From assembly GCF_035917335.1 (NCBI RefSeq), contig NZ_CP109067.1, forward strand, positions 2,851,001 to 2,915,000: DNA of 64,000 bases, in the 5' to 3' direction. The notes beneath the pieces were generated by a model. That model was not told where the DNA came from. It saw only the letters and a list, made by a program, of their open reading frames with translations, and made no database searches. Both the position numbers and the translations under genes were made by a program. The DNA is from Micromonospora sp. NBC_01813. Its GTDB lineage: Bacteria > Actinomycetota > Actinomycetes > Mycobacteriales > Micromonosporaceae. This document shows positions 39,200 through 49,645 of the stretch, in pieces; position 1 is the stretch's first letter, and each line of letters begins with the position of its first letter.

Positions 39200-40666
39200 C
39201 TACTCGTCGCGGGCCAGAAATGGCTCGAGTTCGCCCGCGAGCGCCTCGTCGACCCGAGCGCTCAGCACGGTGCCAGCATCGGTGTGCCGGGTGCCGAGCA
39301 CCTCACCCCGATGGTGCACCCGGGACACCAGGTCACCACGGTGGTACGGGAGCAGCACGCTCACCTGTACGGACGGCCGTGGCAGTCGTTGCTCGATCGC
39401 GGCGCGCAGATCCTCGATGCCCCGGGCCTGCCGGGCGGAGACGAAGACCGCCTCCGGCCAGAGACGTTTGAGCCGCAGCAGCTCCTCCTCACTGGCGGCG
39501 TCGATCTTGTTGACCACCAGCAACTCGGGACGACGATCCGCACCGACCTCGGTGAGCACGGTACGCACCGCCCGTACCTGCTCCTCCGGATCGGGATGGG
39601 CACCGTCGACCACGTGCACCACCAGGTCCGCCTCGGCGACCTCCTCAAGGGTGGAGCGGAAGGCCTCGACGATCTGATGCGGCAGGTGCCGGACGAACCC
39701 CACCGTGTCGGACAGCGTGTAGACGCGGCCGTCGGCGGCGTGGGCCCGACGGGTGGTCGGGTCGAGCGTGGCGAACAACGCGTCCTCGACGAGCACCCCG
39801 GCGCCGGTGATCCGGTTCAGCAGGCTGGACTTGCCGGCGTTGGTGTAGCCGGCGATCGCCACCCCCGGGACCGCGTTACGGGTACGTCGGGCACGCTTGG
39901 TCTCGCGTACCGTCCGCATGCCTTTGATCTCCCGCCGCAGGCGGGCGATCCGGGTCCGAATGCGGCGGCGGTCGGTCTCCAGCTTGGTCTCGCCTGGGCC
40001 GCGCAGGCCGACACCCCCGCCGGCGCCCCCGCCGCGCCCGCTGCCGCCGCTCTGGCGCGACAGCGCCTCACCCCAACCACGCAGCCGGGGCAGCAGGTAC
40101 TCCAGCTGGGCCAGCTCGACCTGTGCCTTACCCTCTTTGCTCTTGGCGTGTTGGGCGAAGATGTCCAGAATCAGGGCGGTCCGGTCGATCACCTTGACCT
40201 TGACGGACTGCTCCAGGTTGCGCAGCTGGGACGGGGAGAGCTCGCCGTCGCAGATGACGGTGTCGGCGCCGGTGGAGGTGACGACGTCGCCCAACTCGCC
40301 CACCTTGCCCCGGCCGACGTAGGTCGAGGGATCCGGGCGGTCGCGGCGCTGAATGAGCCCTTCCAGCACCTGGGATCCGGCGGTTTCGGCCAGTGCGGCG
40401 AGCTCGGCGAGGGAGTTCTCCGCGTCGGTCACCGTCCCGCTCTCCCAGACTCCCACCAGCACCACGCGTTCCAGGCGGAGCTGGCGGTACTCGACCTCGG
40501 TGACGTCGGTGAGCTCGGTGGACAGCCCCGCGACCCGGCGCAGTGCGTGCCGTTCGGCGAGCTCCAGCTCACCGGTGGTCGCGACGTCCTCCGGCGGACG
40601 GGAGTCGTCGGTGATCGGGGAGTCGAAGAACGGATGGGGCGCCTCATCGGCGCGATACGTACGCAA
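39200..40666 (-). CDS. hflX: GTPase HflX
   Basis: 488 residues from a TTG at 40666 with GGAGG five to six bases upstream. The N-terminal HflX domain (STYVGRGKVGELGDVVTSTG, DGELSPSQLRNLE) is followed by a coiled linker with a Gly-rich insert (GRGGGAGGGVGLRGPGETKL). The GTPase domain has G1 GYTNAGKSSLLNRITGAG, G2 TLDPTTRR, G3 DTVGFVRHLPH and G4 NKID. HflX binds the 50S subunit and splits stalled ribosomes after stress. It is monocistronic between the malic enzyme and the repeat-tailed membrane protein. Length is normal for actinobacteria. Confidence 0.96.
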   Translation of the reverse strand: MRTYRADEAPHPFFDSPITDDSRPPEDVATTGELELAERHALRRVAGLSTELTDVTEVEYRQLRLERVVLVGVWESGTVTDAENSLAELAALAETAGSQVLEGLIQRRDRPDPSTYVGRGKVGELGDVVTSTGADTVICDGELSPSQLRNLEQSVKVKVIDRTALILDIFAQHAKSKEGKAQVELAQLEYLLPRLRGWGEALSRQSGGSGRGGGAGGGVGLRGPGETKLETDRRRIRTRIARLRREIKGMRTVRETKRARRTRNAVPGVAIAGYTNAGKSSLLNRITGAGVLVEDALFATLDPTTRRAHAADGRVYTLSDTVGFVRHLPHQIVEAFRSTLEEVAEADLVVHVVDGAHPDPEEQVRAVRTVLTEVGADRRPELLVVNKIDAASEEELLRLKRLWPEAVFVSARQARGIEDLRAAIEQRLPRPSVQVSVLLPYHRGDLVSRVHHRGEVLGTRHTDAGTVLSARVDEALAGELEPFLARDE

Positions 40667-40911
40667 AAGCTGCCTCCTCAGGGTTCGATCGTGACACGCC
40701 TGGCGCGCGGACGCACCTACTATTCACGCCGCGTCGCCCGCGGCGGCGCCGGGACCGTCACCGACGTGGGCGTAAGGGCTGTCGCCGCGCCTGGCGCCAG
40801 GACCGATGCGTCGGGGCCGTACGCGGGGCGGGGCGGGGACGTGACGGGTCACGCGCAAGAATGGTCGGGCGGCCCCGTACGGGTCGCCCCCACCAACGAC
40901 GGAGGGAACCC

Positions 40912-42480
40912 GTGGCGACCACCCGCCTGCCCAGTGCCGGCTTCTCCATCACCATCCGGATCAGCATTCCCGCCGACGCCTCGGCGATCGGCCGGCTGAC
41001 CACCTGCGTCGGCGAGGCCGGAGCCATCGTCACCGCGCTCGACGTGGTCGACTCCGACCCGGTCAGCGTGGTGGTCGACCTGACCTGCGACACGGCCGAC
41101 TCGGCGCACGCCGACGACGTGGTCAAGCAGCTGGAGGCACTCGACGGCGTCGAGGTCCGCAAGGTCTCCGACCGGACGTTCCTGCTGCATCTGGGTGGCA
41201 AGATCGAGGTGTCGCCGAAGGTGTCGCTGCGCAACCGCGACGAGCTGTCCCGGGCGTACACGCCCGGTGTGGCACGGGTGTGCCTGGCGATCGCCGAGAA
41301 CCCGGCGGACGCCCGCCGGCTCACCATCAAACGCAACACCGTCGCGGTGGTCACCGACGGCTCGGCGGTGCTCGGGCTGGGCAATCTCGGCCCCGCCGCC
41401 GCGCTGCCGGTGATGGAGGGCAAGGCGGCGCTGTTCAAGCGCTTCGGCGACGTCGACGCCTGGCCGGTGGTGCTCGACACCCAGGATCCGGACGAGATCG
41501 TGTCGATCGTGCGGGCGATCGCGCCCGGCTACGGCGGGATCAACCTGGAGGACATCGCCGCGCCGAGATGCTTCGAGATCGAGTCGAAGCTGCGGGAGCT
41601 GCTCGACATTCCGGTCTTCCACGACGACCAGCACGGCACCGCGATCTGCGTCCTCGCCGCATTGACCAACGCGCTACGGGTGGTCGGCAAACAGCTCGGC
41701 GACGTACGGGTGGTGGTGTCCGGGGCCGGGGCCGCCGGGACCGCGATCATCAAGTTGCTGCTGCGCCAAGGTGTCGGCGACGTGATCGCGTACGACCGGC
41801 CGGGAGCGCTGCACCGTGGACTGGCCGGGCTGAACCCGAGCTGGCAGTGGCTGGCTGAGCACACCAACATCGGCGGGTACGCGGGTGACCTGCGCGGTGC
41901 CGTGCGCGGCGCGGACGTTTTCATCGGGGTGAGCGCTCCCAACCTGCTGACCGGCGACGACATCGCGACCATGGCGCCGGATTCGATCGTGTTCGCCCTG
42001 GCGAACCCGGATCCGGAGGTGGATCCGCGGGAGGCCCGCAAGCACGCCGCGATCGTGGCGACCGGGCGTTCCGACCAGCCGAACCAGATCAACAACGTGC
42101 TGGCGTTCCCGGGTGTGTTCCGGGGGATGCTGGACGCGCACGCGGAGTCGTTCACCGACGACATGGCGCTGGCCGCGGCGCGGGCGATCGCGGATGTGGT
42201 CGGTGAGGATCGGCTCAACCCGACGGTCATCGTGCCGAGCGTCTTCGACCCCCGGGTCGCGCCGGCGGTGGCCGCCGCGGTCCGGGCGGCGGCACAGGCC
42301 ACGGCTGCCGCAGCTGCTGCGGCCTCGGTGGCCGACGCGGCGGAGGCGGCGGAGGCGGGCGTAGCGGCCAGCACCGCCGACGCCGGCGGGCCGGCGGTCC
42401 CCGATGATCTGTCGGTCCCCGGTGATCTGTCGGCCGGTGCGAGCACCGTCAAGCAGCGGTCGGGCACGACGATCCGTTGA
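40912..42480 (+). CDS. NAD(P)-dependent malic enzyme with N-terminal ACT domain
   Basis: 522 residues from a GTG at 40912, after GGAGGGAACCC. Residues ~8-85 form an ACT-like regulatory domain ([20 protein letters not shown]). The malic enzyme core contains [80 protein letters not shown] and the NAD loop [17 protein letters not shown]. It converts malate to pyruvate, CO2 and NAD(P)H. The last ~60 residues are Ala-rich and disordered, beyond the family's normal end. It is divergent from hflX. Confidence 0.95.
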   Translation: MATTRLPSAGFSITIRISIPADASAIGRLTTCVGEAGAIVTALDVVDSDPVSVVVDLTCDTADSAHADDVVKQLEALDGVEVRKVSDRTFLLHLGGKIEVSPKVSLRNRDELSRAYTPGVARVCLAIAENPADARRLTIKRNTVAVVTDGSAVLGLGNLGPAAALPVMEGKAALFKRFGDVDAWPVVLDTQDPDEIVSIVRAIAPGYGGINLEDIAAPRCFEIESKLRELLDIPVFHDDQHGTAICVLAALTNALRVVGKQLGDVRVVVSGAGAAGTAIIKLLLRQGVGDVIAYDRPGALHRGLAGLNPSWQWLAEHTNIGGYAGDLRGAVRGADVFIGVSAPNLLTGDDIATMAPDSIVFALANPDPEVDPREARKHAAIVATGRSDQPNQINNVLAFPGVFRGMLDAHAESFTDDMALAAARAIADVVGEDRLNPTVIVPSVFDPRVAPAVAAAVRAAAQATAAAAAAASVADAAEAAEAGVAASTADAGGPAVPDDLSVPGDLSAGASTVKQRSGTTIR

Positions 42481-42508
42481 GGTTCGCCCGCTACGGAAAC
42501 ACGTGAAC

Positions 42509-43474
42509 TCAGTCGCTGGTCAGGGCGGTCAGTGCCGCCCTGACCAGATCCCGTTCGCTGCCGTCGAGCCACCGCACCCGGTGGTCGCGTCGGAACCAGG
42601 AGCGCTGACGGCGGACGAACCGTCGGGTGGCCCGGACCGTGTCGGCCCGCGCCTGCGCCTCGTCGCAGCCGCCGTCGATCATCCGGAGCACCTGCTGGTA
42701 GCCGAGCGCCCGGCTCGCCGTCCGGCCGTCCCGTAGGCCCTCGCCGACCAGGGCGTGGGTCTCGGCGACCAGCCCGGCCGTCCACATCCGGTCGACCCGG
42801 GCGGCGATCCGCTCGTCGAGTTGGTCGGTGGGCAGGTCCACACCGAGTTGAACGGCATCGTAGTAGGGGGCCGGCTCCGGTAGGGCCGCGGTGAACGGGT
42901 TTCCGGTCAGCTCGATCACCTCCAGCGCGCGGACGATCCGCCGGCCGTTGCCGGGCAGGATCGCGGCGGCGGCGGCCGGATCGGCGGCGGCCAGCCGGGC
43001 GTGCAGCGGGGCCGGGCCGGCTTCGACGAGTTCGGCTTCGAGGCGGGCTCGCAGCTGCGGATCGGTGCCGGGGAACTCGAAGTGCTCCAGTACCGCCCGC
43101 ACGTACAGGCCCGAGCCGCCGACCAGCAGTGGCAGGCGTCCCCGGCGCAGGATGTCGTCGATCGCCGCCCGGGCCAGGCGCTGGTATTCGGCGACGCTTG
43201 CCGGGGTGGTCACCGGCCAGATGTCGAGCAGGTGGTGCGGGACCCCGGCGCGTTCGTCGACGGCGAGTTTGGCGGTGCCGATGTCCAGGCCCCGATACAG
43301 CTGCATCGAGTCGGCGTTGACCACCTCGGCGTCCAACTCCTGGGCCAGTTCGATGCTCAGCGCCGATTTGCCGGCCGCCGTCGGGCCGATCAGTGCCACC
43401 ACCCGGTCCGGGCGTGCCCCGGCCGGGGGGGTGCGCTGCGGCGGTCCGCCGCCGTTGGTCAGTTCCGATGCCAC
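42509..43474 (-). CDS. miaA: tRNA dimethylallyltransferase MiaA
   Basis: 321 residues from a GTG at 43474. [20 protein letters not shown] is the P-loop, [20 protein letters not shown] holds the D-S-x-Q motif, [20 protein letters not shown] the H-H-L-L-D motif, and [19 protein letters not shown] the G-G-T/S-G-L-Y motif. It transfers a dimethylallyl group to A37 of tRNAs reading UNN codons, the step before MiaB. It overlaps the extradiol-dioxygenase-like gene by 16 bases, a conserved actinobacterial arrangement, so it is translationally linked. Confidence 0.96.
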   Translation of the reverse strand: MASELTNGGGPPQRTPPAGARPDRVVALIGPTAAGKSALSIELAQELDAEVVNADSMQLYRGLDIGTAKLAVDERAGVPHHLLDIWPVTTPASVAEYQRLARAAIDDILRRGRLPLLVGGSGLYVRAVLEHFEFPGTDPQLRARLEAELVEAGPAPLHARLAAADPAAAAAILPGNGRRIVRALEVIELTGNPFTAALPEPAPYYDAVQLGVDLPTDQLDERIAARVDRMWTAGLVAETHALVGEGLRDGRTASRALGYQQVLRMIDGGCDEAQARADTVRATRRFVRRQRSWFRRDHRVRWLDGSERDLVRAALTALTSD

Positions 43475-44286
43475 GAGGCCACAAAGTACGCGACGCCGTA
43501 GGGCGCGGCGTAATGGTCGACCCGGCCGCTCCAGTCGGCGGCGGTGGCGGCGACCGCCGCGGCGGCCAGTTGCCAGGTGGTCCGGCCGGCGACCTGTAGT
43601 TCGGTGGCGAGGTCCGGGGGCAACGCCGCCAGGGCTTGGTGGTCGGCGGCGGCCAGGGCAGCGGCTATCCGGTCGTCGAAGGGTTCGGCGCGTTCGTCGT
43701 GGTAGCCGGGTGAGGAGAGCCCTCGGCACGCCGATCCGTCGCCCATCACGAGTAGCGCCGAGGGCCCGTCGGCGGCGAGTTCGCGGCCCCAGCGTTGGCA
43801 GTCGGCGGGTGCCGCACCGGCCGGGACCTCGATCATCTCGACGGCGGTCGTCGCCGGGTCGAGCCCGTTGCGCGACAGCAGCCAGGCGGCCATGGTCAGG
43901 CTCAGCGGCAGCCGGGCGGCCGGGCCGACAGCTTCAGCGGCCGGGTGGGCTCCGGGCGGTGGCGGTTGACCCCCGGGTGCCGTGGCCGGCTGGGGGCGGG
44001 CGGTCAACTGTACGTCGGTCGCCACGCCCCAGGGCCGGAAGCTGGCGTGCAGTGGTGGTCGGTACGCGGTCGGCATGCCACCGAGGGCCGGGCGGGGGCC
44101 ACCGGGCGTACGGCCGGGGTCCTGTCCACCGACGACGACGATCCGGTCGACCGCGCGGCCGAGCAGATCGCGGACCGCCGCATCGGCCGCCCGGCGCAGG
44201 GTGTCGAGTTCTGCGGCCGCCTGACCTGCGAGTTCGGGGACGAGCACCGGGGGTTGCGGGCAGAAGGCGACACGATGCAGTGGCAC
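43459..44286 (-). CDS. Class III extradiol dioxygenase B-like protein
   Basis: 275 residues. [20 protein letters not shown] at the start, [48 protein letters not shown] and [17 protein letters not shown] follow the fold of LigB-type extradiol dioxygenases. These actinobacterial relatives, always near miaA, keep only part of the iron site (a His near the N-terminus and H-D/E residues late), so ring cleavage is unproven. Proline- and glycine-rich inserts occur around residues 100-125. It is upstream of and overlapping miaA. Confidence 0.8.
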   Translation of the reverse strand: MPLHRVAFCPQPPVLVPELAGQAAAELDTLRRAADAAVRDLLGRAVDRIVVVGGQDPGRTPGGPRPALGGMPTAYRPPLHASFRPWGVATDVQLTARPQPATAPGGQPPPPGAHPAAEAVGPAARLPLSLTMAAWLLSRNGLDPATTAVEMIEVPAGAAPADCQRWGRELAADGPSALLVMGDGSACRGLSSPGYHDERAEPFDDRIAAALAAADHQALAALPPDLATELQVAGRTTWQLAAAAVAATAADWSGRVDHYAAPYGVAYFVASWHRN

Positions 44287-44549
44287 CGGACCACCCTAGC
44301 CCCGACGCGGTGGCGTCAAGCGACCGCCTGGTCACCGACGGTGCAGCCAATGCGGCGGTTTGCGGGCAACCGCCGGGCCGACGCCGGGGAAGGACACCGT
44401 ATGGTCACGGTCGGCGACAGGCGCTCGACGCGGGCAGGGTTGGACCTGTGACAATGCGCGGGGGAAACTAACCTGCAACCTAACTGCGCCGTGGCGGCGC
44501 CCATCGAGCTTTCTCGATCTTGTGGCGCCGGGAGAACGAGGATGGGCAC

Positions 44550-45758
44550 ATGAGTGACTGGACTTCCTTCGGACGGGTTGATGCGGACGGCACGGTCTAC
44601 GTCAAGACCGCCGAAGGAGAGCGCACGGTCGGGTCCTGGCAGGCCGGCGCGCCAGAGGAAGGCCTGGCACACTTCGCCCGCCGCTTCGCCGATCTGGTGA
44701 CCGAGGTCGATCTGACAGAGGCCCGGATGCAATCCGGCGCCGCCGACGCGACCCATTCGCTCACGACGATCCGGCGGCTACGCGCGTCCCTCGCCGACGC
44801 CCATGTGGTCGGTGATCTCGACTCCCTCGCCGAGCGCCTGGACAAGCTGACCACCGTCGCGGAGGAGAAGGCGACCGAGGCGAAGGCGGCCCGCGAGACC
44901 GCCCGGGCGCAAGCGCTGGCGCGCAAGACCGCACTGGTCGAGGAGGCCGAGAAGCTCGCCGCCGAGTCCACCGGATGGAAGACCGCCGGCGATCGTCTCA
45001 AGGAGATCCTCGACGAGTGGAAGTCCATCCGGGGCGTCGACAAGAAGGCCGACGGGGAGCTGTGGAAGCGCTTCGCCGCCGCTCGGGACGGCTTCACCCG
45101 GCGTCGGGGGGCTCACTTCGCGACGCTCGACGCCCAGCGCAAGGAGGCGCAGACCGCCAAGAGCGAGCTGCTCGCCGAGGCGGAACGGCTGGCCGAATCG
45201 ACCGAGTGGGCCTCCACCGCGAACCGGCTGAAGGAGCTGATGACCGAGTGGAAGGCGGCTCCACGGGCGTCGAAGGAGGCCGAACAGAAGTTGTGGGAAC
45301 GATTCCGCGCCGCCCAGGACGCCTTCTTCACCCGCCGCAGCGAGGTCTTCTCCGCCCGCGACGCCGAGCAGCGCGACAATCTGGAACGCAAGCAGGCACT
45401 GCTGACCGAACTGGAAGCCGTCGACCTGAGCGCGGACCCGCGTACCGCTCAGGCGAAGCTGCGGGAGGTGCAGGGTCAGTGGCACGACATCGGCCGGGTG
45501 CCGCGGGAAGCGGCGACCGGGCTGGACCGCCGGCTGCGGACGGTCGAGGATCGGGTACGCGAGGCGATGGACTCGGCGTGGCGGCGTACCGAGCCGGCGG
45601 CGAATCCGCTGCTGACCCAGATGCGTGAACAGGTCGCCGAGGCAGAGCAGCGGCTTGAGCGGGCCAAGTCCGCCGGGGACGCGAAGCGAATCCGGGAGGC
45701 GGAGAAGTCACTGGCCGGCAAGCGCCAGTTCCTGGAGTTGGCCGAGAAGGCCGGGTAA
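44550..45758 (+). CDS. DUF349 domain protein
   Basis: 402 residues from the ATG at 44550, with GAGGA upstream. After a ~70-residue start come repeated helical DUF349 units, each with a W-K-x-x-x-D/N-R-L-K-E-x-x-x-E-W-K core (GWKTAGDRLKEILDEWKSI; EWASTANRLKELMTEWKAA) and L-W-x-R-F-x-A-A-x-D-x-F. It is rich in A, E, K and R and certainly coiled-coil. The function is unknown; DUF349 proteins occur throughout actinobacteria as single copies near miaA/miaB. It ends at a clear hairpin terminator. Confidence 0.88.
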   Translation: MSDWTSFGRVDADGTVYVKTAEGERTVGSWQAGAPEEGLAHFARRFADLVTEVDLTEARMQSGAADATHSLTTIRRLRASLADAHVVGDLDSLAERLDKLTTVAEEKATEAKAARETARAQALARKTALVEEAEKLAAESTGWKTAGDRLKEILDEWKSIRGVDKKADGELWKRFAAARDGFTRRRGAHFATLDAQRKEAQTAKSELLAEAERLAESTEWASTANRLKELMTEWKAAPRASKEAEQKLWERFRAAQDAFFTRRSEVFSARDAEQRDNLERKQALLTELEAVDLSADPRTAQAKLREVQGQWHDIGRVPREAATGLDRRLRTVEDRVREAMDSAWRRTEPAANPLLTQMREQVAEAEQRLERAKSAGDAKRIREAEKSLAGKRQFLELAEKAG

Positions 45759-45802
45759 CAAGCCGGCAAGGCTGACGGCGGACGCCGGCACCCCAGGCCA
45801 TC

Positions 45803-45832
45803 CGGGCCGCCCCGTGCAGACGGGGCGGCCCG
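45803..45832 (+). terminator. Terminator of the DUF349 gene
   Basis: CGGGCCGCCCCG and CGGGGCGGCCCG pair over 12 bp around TGCAGA, 45 bp past the stop. A short tandem CTGCACGT follows directly. It separates the DUF349 gene from the pectate lyase promoter. Confidence 0.8.
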
Positions 45833-45920
45833 CTGCACGTCTGCACGTCTGCGGCCCGCTGGATGTCTCCGACCCGCTGTACGCCACCGGCTTGCGGCGC
45901 GTCGCCGGGCCGTTTACATC

Positions 45921-45963
45921 GAAGCGCTTCTATGATTTGCTTCTCGGTGGGGAAAGCGCTTCC
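45921..45963 (+). promoter_or_regulatory. Paired GAAGCGCTTC-type operators at the pectate lyase promoter
   Basis: GAAGCGCTTC at 45921-45930 is a perfect palindrome; GGAAAGCGCTTCC at 45951-45963 has the perfect core AAGCGCTT. Their centres are 32 bp apart, three helical turns, and TATGAT (45931-45936) lies between them as a -10 candidate. Such GCGC-centred palindromes are typical of LacI-family sugar regulators. They are 135-177 bp upstream of the start, so pectin-derived sugar control is likely. No LacI gene is in the window. Confidence 0.6.
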
Positions 45964-46097
45964 AGACGTCCCTCGAAGCAGCCCCCGCACCGTCATCATT
46001 CGGCGGGACCAGCGTCGACCGGTACGACGCACCCGAGCCGCTCCGGGCACGGCTCAGCTGCCGGCGGACGCGCCTGCCCTTTTCTAAGGAGCCCACG

Positions 46098-47483
46098 ATG
46101 CGCGCAGTACCGCGCCGACTGACGCTGGCCACCACCGCCGCTGCGATCACGACGATCGCACTGACCGGAGCGGCGGTGCTGGTCGCGACCACCGCACACG
46201 CCGCGACCGGCTGCCGGGTCGGCTACTCGATCGGATCTCAGTGGCCCGGTGGCTTCACCGGCAACCTCGAGGTCACCAACCTCGGCGATCCCCTGTCGAC
46301 CTGGACCCTACGATGGACCTTCGGCGGCGGTCAGCAGGTGGTCCAGGCATGGAACGCCGAAGTGTCACAGAGTGGAAGTACCGTCACCGCCAGCAACGTG
46401 AGCTGGAACGGCAGCCTCGGGACCAACGCGAGCACGTCGTTCGGTTTCAACGGATCGTGGAACAACACATCGAACCCGGCACCCAGCGACTTCACCCTCA
46501 ACGGTGTGGCCTGCACCGGTAGCGCCAACCCCACCACCGGCGCACCGGCCCCGACCACCCCGGCCCCGACCACCCCGGCCCCGACCGCTCCGGCCCCGAC
46601 GACGCCACCGCCGGGTCAGACCCCCACCGGCATCATCGGCTGGGCCACCCAGAACGGCGGCACCACCGGCGGCGGAAACGCTTCGACAACCACCGTCACC
46701 ACCGCCGCCGCCCTCACCACCGCCGCCGGCGCCACCGGCGCCGCCGTCATCCGCATCTCCGGCACCATCACCTGCTCCGGCATGATCCGCATCCGCGACA
46801 ACAAAACCATCCTCGGCGTCGGCACCAACGCCACCCTCTCCGGCTGCGGACTCACCATCAACGGCAACCGCAACGTCATCATCCGCAACATCAACTTCCG
46901 CAACTGGGCCGACGACGCCATCAACGTCGAAGGCAACGCCACCAACATCTGGATCGACCACAACAGCCTCACCAACGGCTACGACGGCGCCATCGACATC
47001 AAACGCGGCTCCGACTACATCACCGTCTCCTGGAACCGCATCTTCGGCCACGACAAATCCATGCTCCTCGGCCACTCCGACGACAACGCCAGCCAAGACA
47101 TCGGCCACCTCCGCGTCAGCTACCACCACAACTGGTTCGACGGCACCAACCAACGCCACCCCCGCGTCCGCTTCGGCAACCCCGTCCACGTCTTCAACAA
47201 CTTCTACGGCGGCGTCACCGGCTACGGCATCGCCTCCACCATGAACGCCGGCGTCCTCGTCGAAGGCAACTACTTCGAAAACACCGCCGACCCCTACCAC
47301 CTCGGCGAAGGCTCCTCCGGACCCGGCAGCCTCGTCGCCCGCAACAACCACTTCGTCAACTCCGGCAACGGACAAACCGGCGGCAGCGTCGCCGCCATCC
47401 CCTACAGCTACACCCTCACCACACCCAGCCAGGTCAAATCCGTCGTCACCAACGGCGCCGGCACCGGCAGGATCGGCCTGTAG
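46098..47483 (+). CDS. Secreted pectate lyase (PL1) with CBM2
   Basis: 461 residues. Signal peptide about 1-35 (ending ATTAHA). CBM2 about 36-140 (CRVGYSIGSQWPGGFTGNLE, with conserved W residues in WTLRWTFGGGQ and VSWNGSLGTNAS). A Thr-Pro-Ala linker follows, about 143-172. The parallel beta-helix lyase of family 1 then has NIWIDHNSLTNGYDGAIDIK (W-I-D-H), SDYITVSWNRIFGHDKSMLL and NQRHPRVRFGNPVHVFNNFY (the R of the VRFG region is the likely base). It cuts polygalacturonate by calcium-dependent beta-elimination outside the cell. The catalytic half uses almost only C-ending codons, unlike its neighbours. AAGGAG precedes the ATG. Two operators lie upstream and a terminator follows. Confidence 0.95.
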   Translation: MRAVPRRLTLATTAAAITTIALTGAAVLVATTAHAATGCRVGYSIGSQWPGGFTGNLEVTNLGDPLSTWTLRWTFGGGQQVVQAWNAEVSQSGSTVTASNVSWNGSLGTNASTSFGFNGSWNNTSNPAPSDFTLNGVACTGSANPTTGAPAPTTPAPTTPAPTAPAPTTPPPGQTPTGIIGWATQNGGTTGGGNASTTTVTTAAALTTAAGATGAAVIRISGTITCSGMIRIRDNKTILGVGTNATLSGCGLTINGNRNVIIRNINFRNWADDAINVEGNATNIWIDHNSLTNGYDGAIDIKRGSDYITVSWNRIFGHDKSMLLGHSDDNASQDIGHLRVSYHHNWFDGTNQRHPRVRFGNPVHVFNNFYGGVTGYGIASTMNAGVLVEGNYFENTADPYHLGEGSSGPGSLVARNNHFVNSGNGQTGGSVAAIPYSYTLTTPSQVKSVVTNGAGTGRIGL

Positions 47484-47489
47484 GCGGAC

Positions 47490-47532
47490 CGGGTGTCGGT
47501 CCGGCCCAGACACTTGGCCGGACCGACACCCG
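47490..47532. terminator. Bidirectional terminator between pectate lyase and miaB
   Basis: A 17-bp perfect stem (47490-47506 with 47516-47532) and a nine-base loop, starting seven bases after the pectate lyase stop and ending ten bases from the miaB stop on the other strand. It can end both converging transcripts. Confidence 0.9.
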
Positions 47533-47541
47533 GGTATCAGT

Positions 47542-49041
47542 TCAGCGGTCGCAGGCGGAGGCCGCGATCGGCACGGTCGGCGGTGCGCCGACCGTCGGCA
47601 GACCCAACAACACCCCGCCGGTACGCGGAGACCGCCCCGCCTCGTAGGCGTCACCGGCCCGGGTGCGGCGGTGTGCGACCGGCTCGGCATCGGCGTTGAG
47701 ATGGTGCGGCGCGGCGTAGTCGATCACCGTCTCGACGATGTCACCCGGGCGAATGCGCCCGGCGAAGCCACCGGCGGCGAAGTGCACCAGCCGCCCGTCC
47801 CGGGCCCGCCCGGACAGCCGCCCGGTCCGGTCGTCCTTGCGCCCTTCGCCGACCGCCACCAGCACCTCGACGGTCTTGCCGAGCAGCCGGCGGTTCTCCG
47901 CCCAGGTGATCTCCTCGAGGCAGGCGATCAGCCGGTCGTAGCGCTCCCGTACCACCGCCTTCGGCACCTGGTCGGGCATCTCGGCGGCCGGCGTACCGGG
48001 TCGGATGGAGTACTGGAACGTGAACGCCGAGGAGAACCGGGCGGCCCGGACCACGTCCAGGGTGCGTTCGAAGTCGTCGTCGGTCTCCCCCGGGAAACCG
48101 ACGATGATGTCGGTGGTGATCGCCGCGTCCGGCATCGCGTCGCGAACCTTGTCGATGATGCCGAGATAGCGCTCGGCCCGGTAGGAGCGCCGCATCGCCC
48201 GCAGCACGGTGTCCGACCCCGACTGCAGCGGCATGTGCAGCGAATGGCAGACGTTCGGGGTTTCCGCCATCGCGGCGATCACGTCGTCGGTGAAGTCCTT
48301 CGGATGCGGGCTGGTGAAGCGGACCCGTTCCAGACCGTCGATCCCGCCGCAGGCGCGCAGCAGCTTGCCGAAGGCGAGCCGGTCGCCGAATTCGACGCCG
48401 TAGGAATTGACGTTCTGGCCGAGCAGGGTCACCTCCAGCACACCCTCGTCGACCAGGGCCCGCACCTCGGCGAGGACGTCACCGGGTCGCCGGTCCTTCT
48501 CCCGGCCGCGCAGCGCGGGCACGATGCAGAAGGTGCAGGTGTTGTTGCAGCCGACGGAGATCGACACCCAGCCGGCGTAGGTCGACTCCCGCCGGGCCGG
48601 CAGCGTGGAGGGAAACACCTCCAGCGATTCGAGGATCTCCACCTCGGCGGCGGCGTTGTGCCGGGCGCGGTCGAGCAACGCGGGCAGCGAGCCGATGTTG
48701 TGGGTGCCGAACACGACATCCACCCAGGGTGCCCGGCGGACGATTTCGCTTCGGTCCTTCTGCGCCAGGCAGCCACCGACCGCGATCTGCATCTGCGGGT
48801 GTTTCTGCTTGGTCGGACGCAGTTGGCCGAGGTTGCCGTACAACCGGTTGTCGGCGTTTTCCCGCACGGCGCAGGTATTGAAGACCACGACGTCCGGATC
48901 GTCGGACTCCCCCGCCCGGAGGTATCCGGCCGCCTCCAGCAGCCCGGAGATCCGTTCGGAGTCGTGCACGTTCATCTGACAGCCGTGGGTACGCACCTGA
49001 TAGGTACGCGAGTGGCGGGCGTGTGCTGCGCTGGTAGTCAT
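47542..49041 (-). CDS. miaB: tRNA-2-methylthio-N6-dimethylallyladenosine synthase MiaB
   Basis: 499 residues from the ATG at 49041. The N-terminal UPF0004 domain begins [20 protein letters not shown] with the first auxiliary-cluster Cys, followed by [20 protein letters not shown] and [11 protein letters not shown]. The radical SAM motif is [12 protein letters not shown] (C-x-x-x-C-x-x-C). A TRAM domain lies at about 380-450. The last ~45 residues ([20 protein letters not shown]) are an extra tail beyond the family end. It adds a methylthio group to the i6A37 made by MiaA. The miaA gene is 4 kb away, in the same direction. Confidence 0.96.
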   Translation of the reverse strand: MTTSAAHARHSRTYQVRTHGCQMNVHDSERISGLLEAAGYLRAGESDDPDVVVFNTCAVRENADNRLYGNLGQLRPTKQKHPQMQIAVGGCLAQKDRSEIVRRAPWVDVVFGTHNIGSLPALLDRARHNAAAEVEILESLEVFPSTLPARRESTYAGWVSISVGCNNTCTFCIVPALRGREKDRRPGDVLAEVRALVDEGVLEVTLLGQNVNSYGVEFGDRLAFGKLLRACGGIDGLERVRFTSPHPKDFTDDVIAAMAETPNVCHSLHMPLQSGSDTVLRAMRRSYRAERYLGIIDKVRDAMPDAAITTDIIVGFPGETDDDFERTLDVVRAARFSSAFTFQYSIRPGTPAAEMPDQVPKAVVRERYDRLIACLEEITWAENRRLLGKTVEVLVAVGEGRKDDRTGRLSGRARDGRLVHFAAGGFAGRIRPGDIVETVIDYAAPHHLNADAEPVAHRRTRAGDAYEAGRSPRTGGVLLGLPTVGAPPTVPIAASACDR

Positions 49042-49144
49042 GACACGAGACAGCGTAGCCGGCAGCCGCCGGATGCCGGCAGCCTCGGGTGGTGCCCGTT
49101 CGGCGTCGGCGGCCTCGCGCCCGGCCCGGCGGATGCCGGCGGGC

Positions 49145-49645
49145 TCAGGCTGCGCGGCGGGCGGACACCACCGAATCCGGTCCCCAGCGCGACGCGCCGC
49201 AGGACACCCCGTTGTGGCAGCCGGGGTCGGCGAGACTGCACAGCCGCAGGTTGGCCCGGCGGTCCCCGTAGCTGGTCGGCTCGATGTCCAGGTGCACCGG
49301 GCGCAGGGTGCCGTCCGGGGACACCAGCAGGTGTCGGCCGGGGTCGAGGGTGTCGTCCGGCAGTACGCACCGGCGCTGTACCCGCCGGGCGAACGCGGCG
49401 AGGACCAGGGTCTCCGGCAGTTCCGCCGGCACGGCGTAGCAGTCGACGCCGACCGGGAACTCGCCGGCTCCCTGCCACACGTCGCAGAGCACCGCGCCGT
49501 CGGGGAACTGCTCGGCCGGCACGGTGTCCAGGGCGACCACCGGCCGGCCGAGGATCGACGCGAGGGTGGCTCGGACCTGACCGGGGACAAGTGGTCCATC
49601 AGTGGACCAGTTCCACAGCGCGGCGCGAAACGGTGCAATCGCCAT
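49145..49645 (-). CDS. Conserved-looking hypothetical protein
   Basis: 166 residues: [20 protein letters not shown] and [20 protein letters not shown], then [60 protein letters not shown] and a Cys-containing end. No signal peptide or membrane span; a mixed alpha/beta protein is likely. I do not recognise the family. It lies 103 bp upstream of miaB on the same strand and is divergent from gluA, in a place often filled by small unknown genes in this lineage. Codon use resembles its neighbours, so it is probably real. Confidence 0.55.
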   Translation of the reverse strand: MAIAPFRAALWNWSTDGPLVPGQVRATLASILGRPVVALDTVPAEQFPDGAVLCDVWQGAGEFPVGVDCYAVPAELPETLVLAAFARRVQRRCVLPDDTLDPGRHLLVSPDGTLRPVHLDIEPTSYGDRRANLRLCSLADPGCHNGVSCGASRWGPDSVVSARRAA

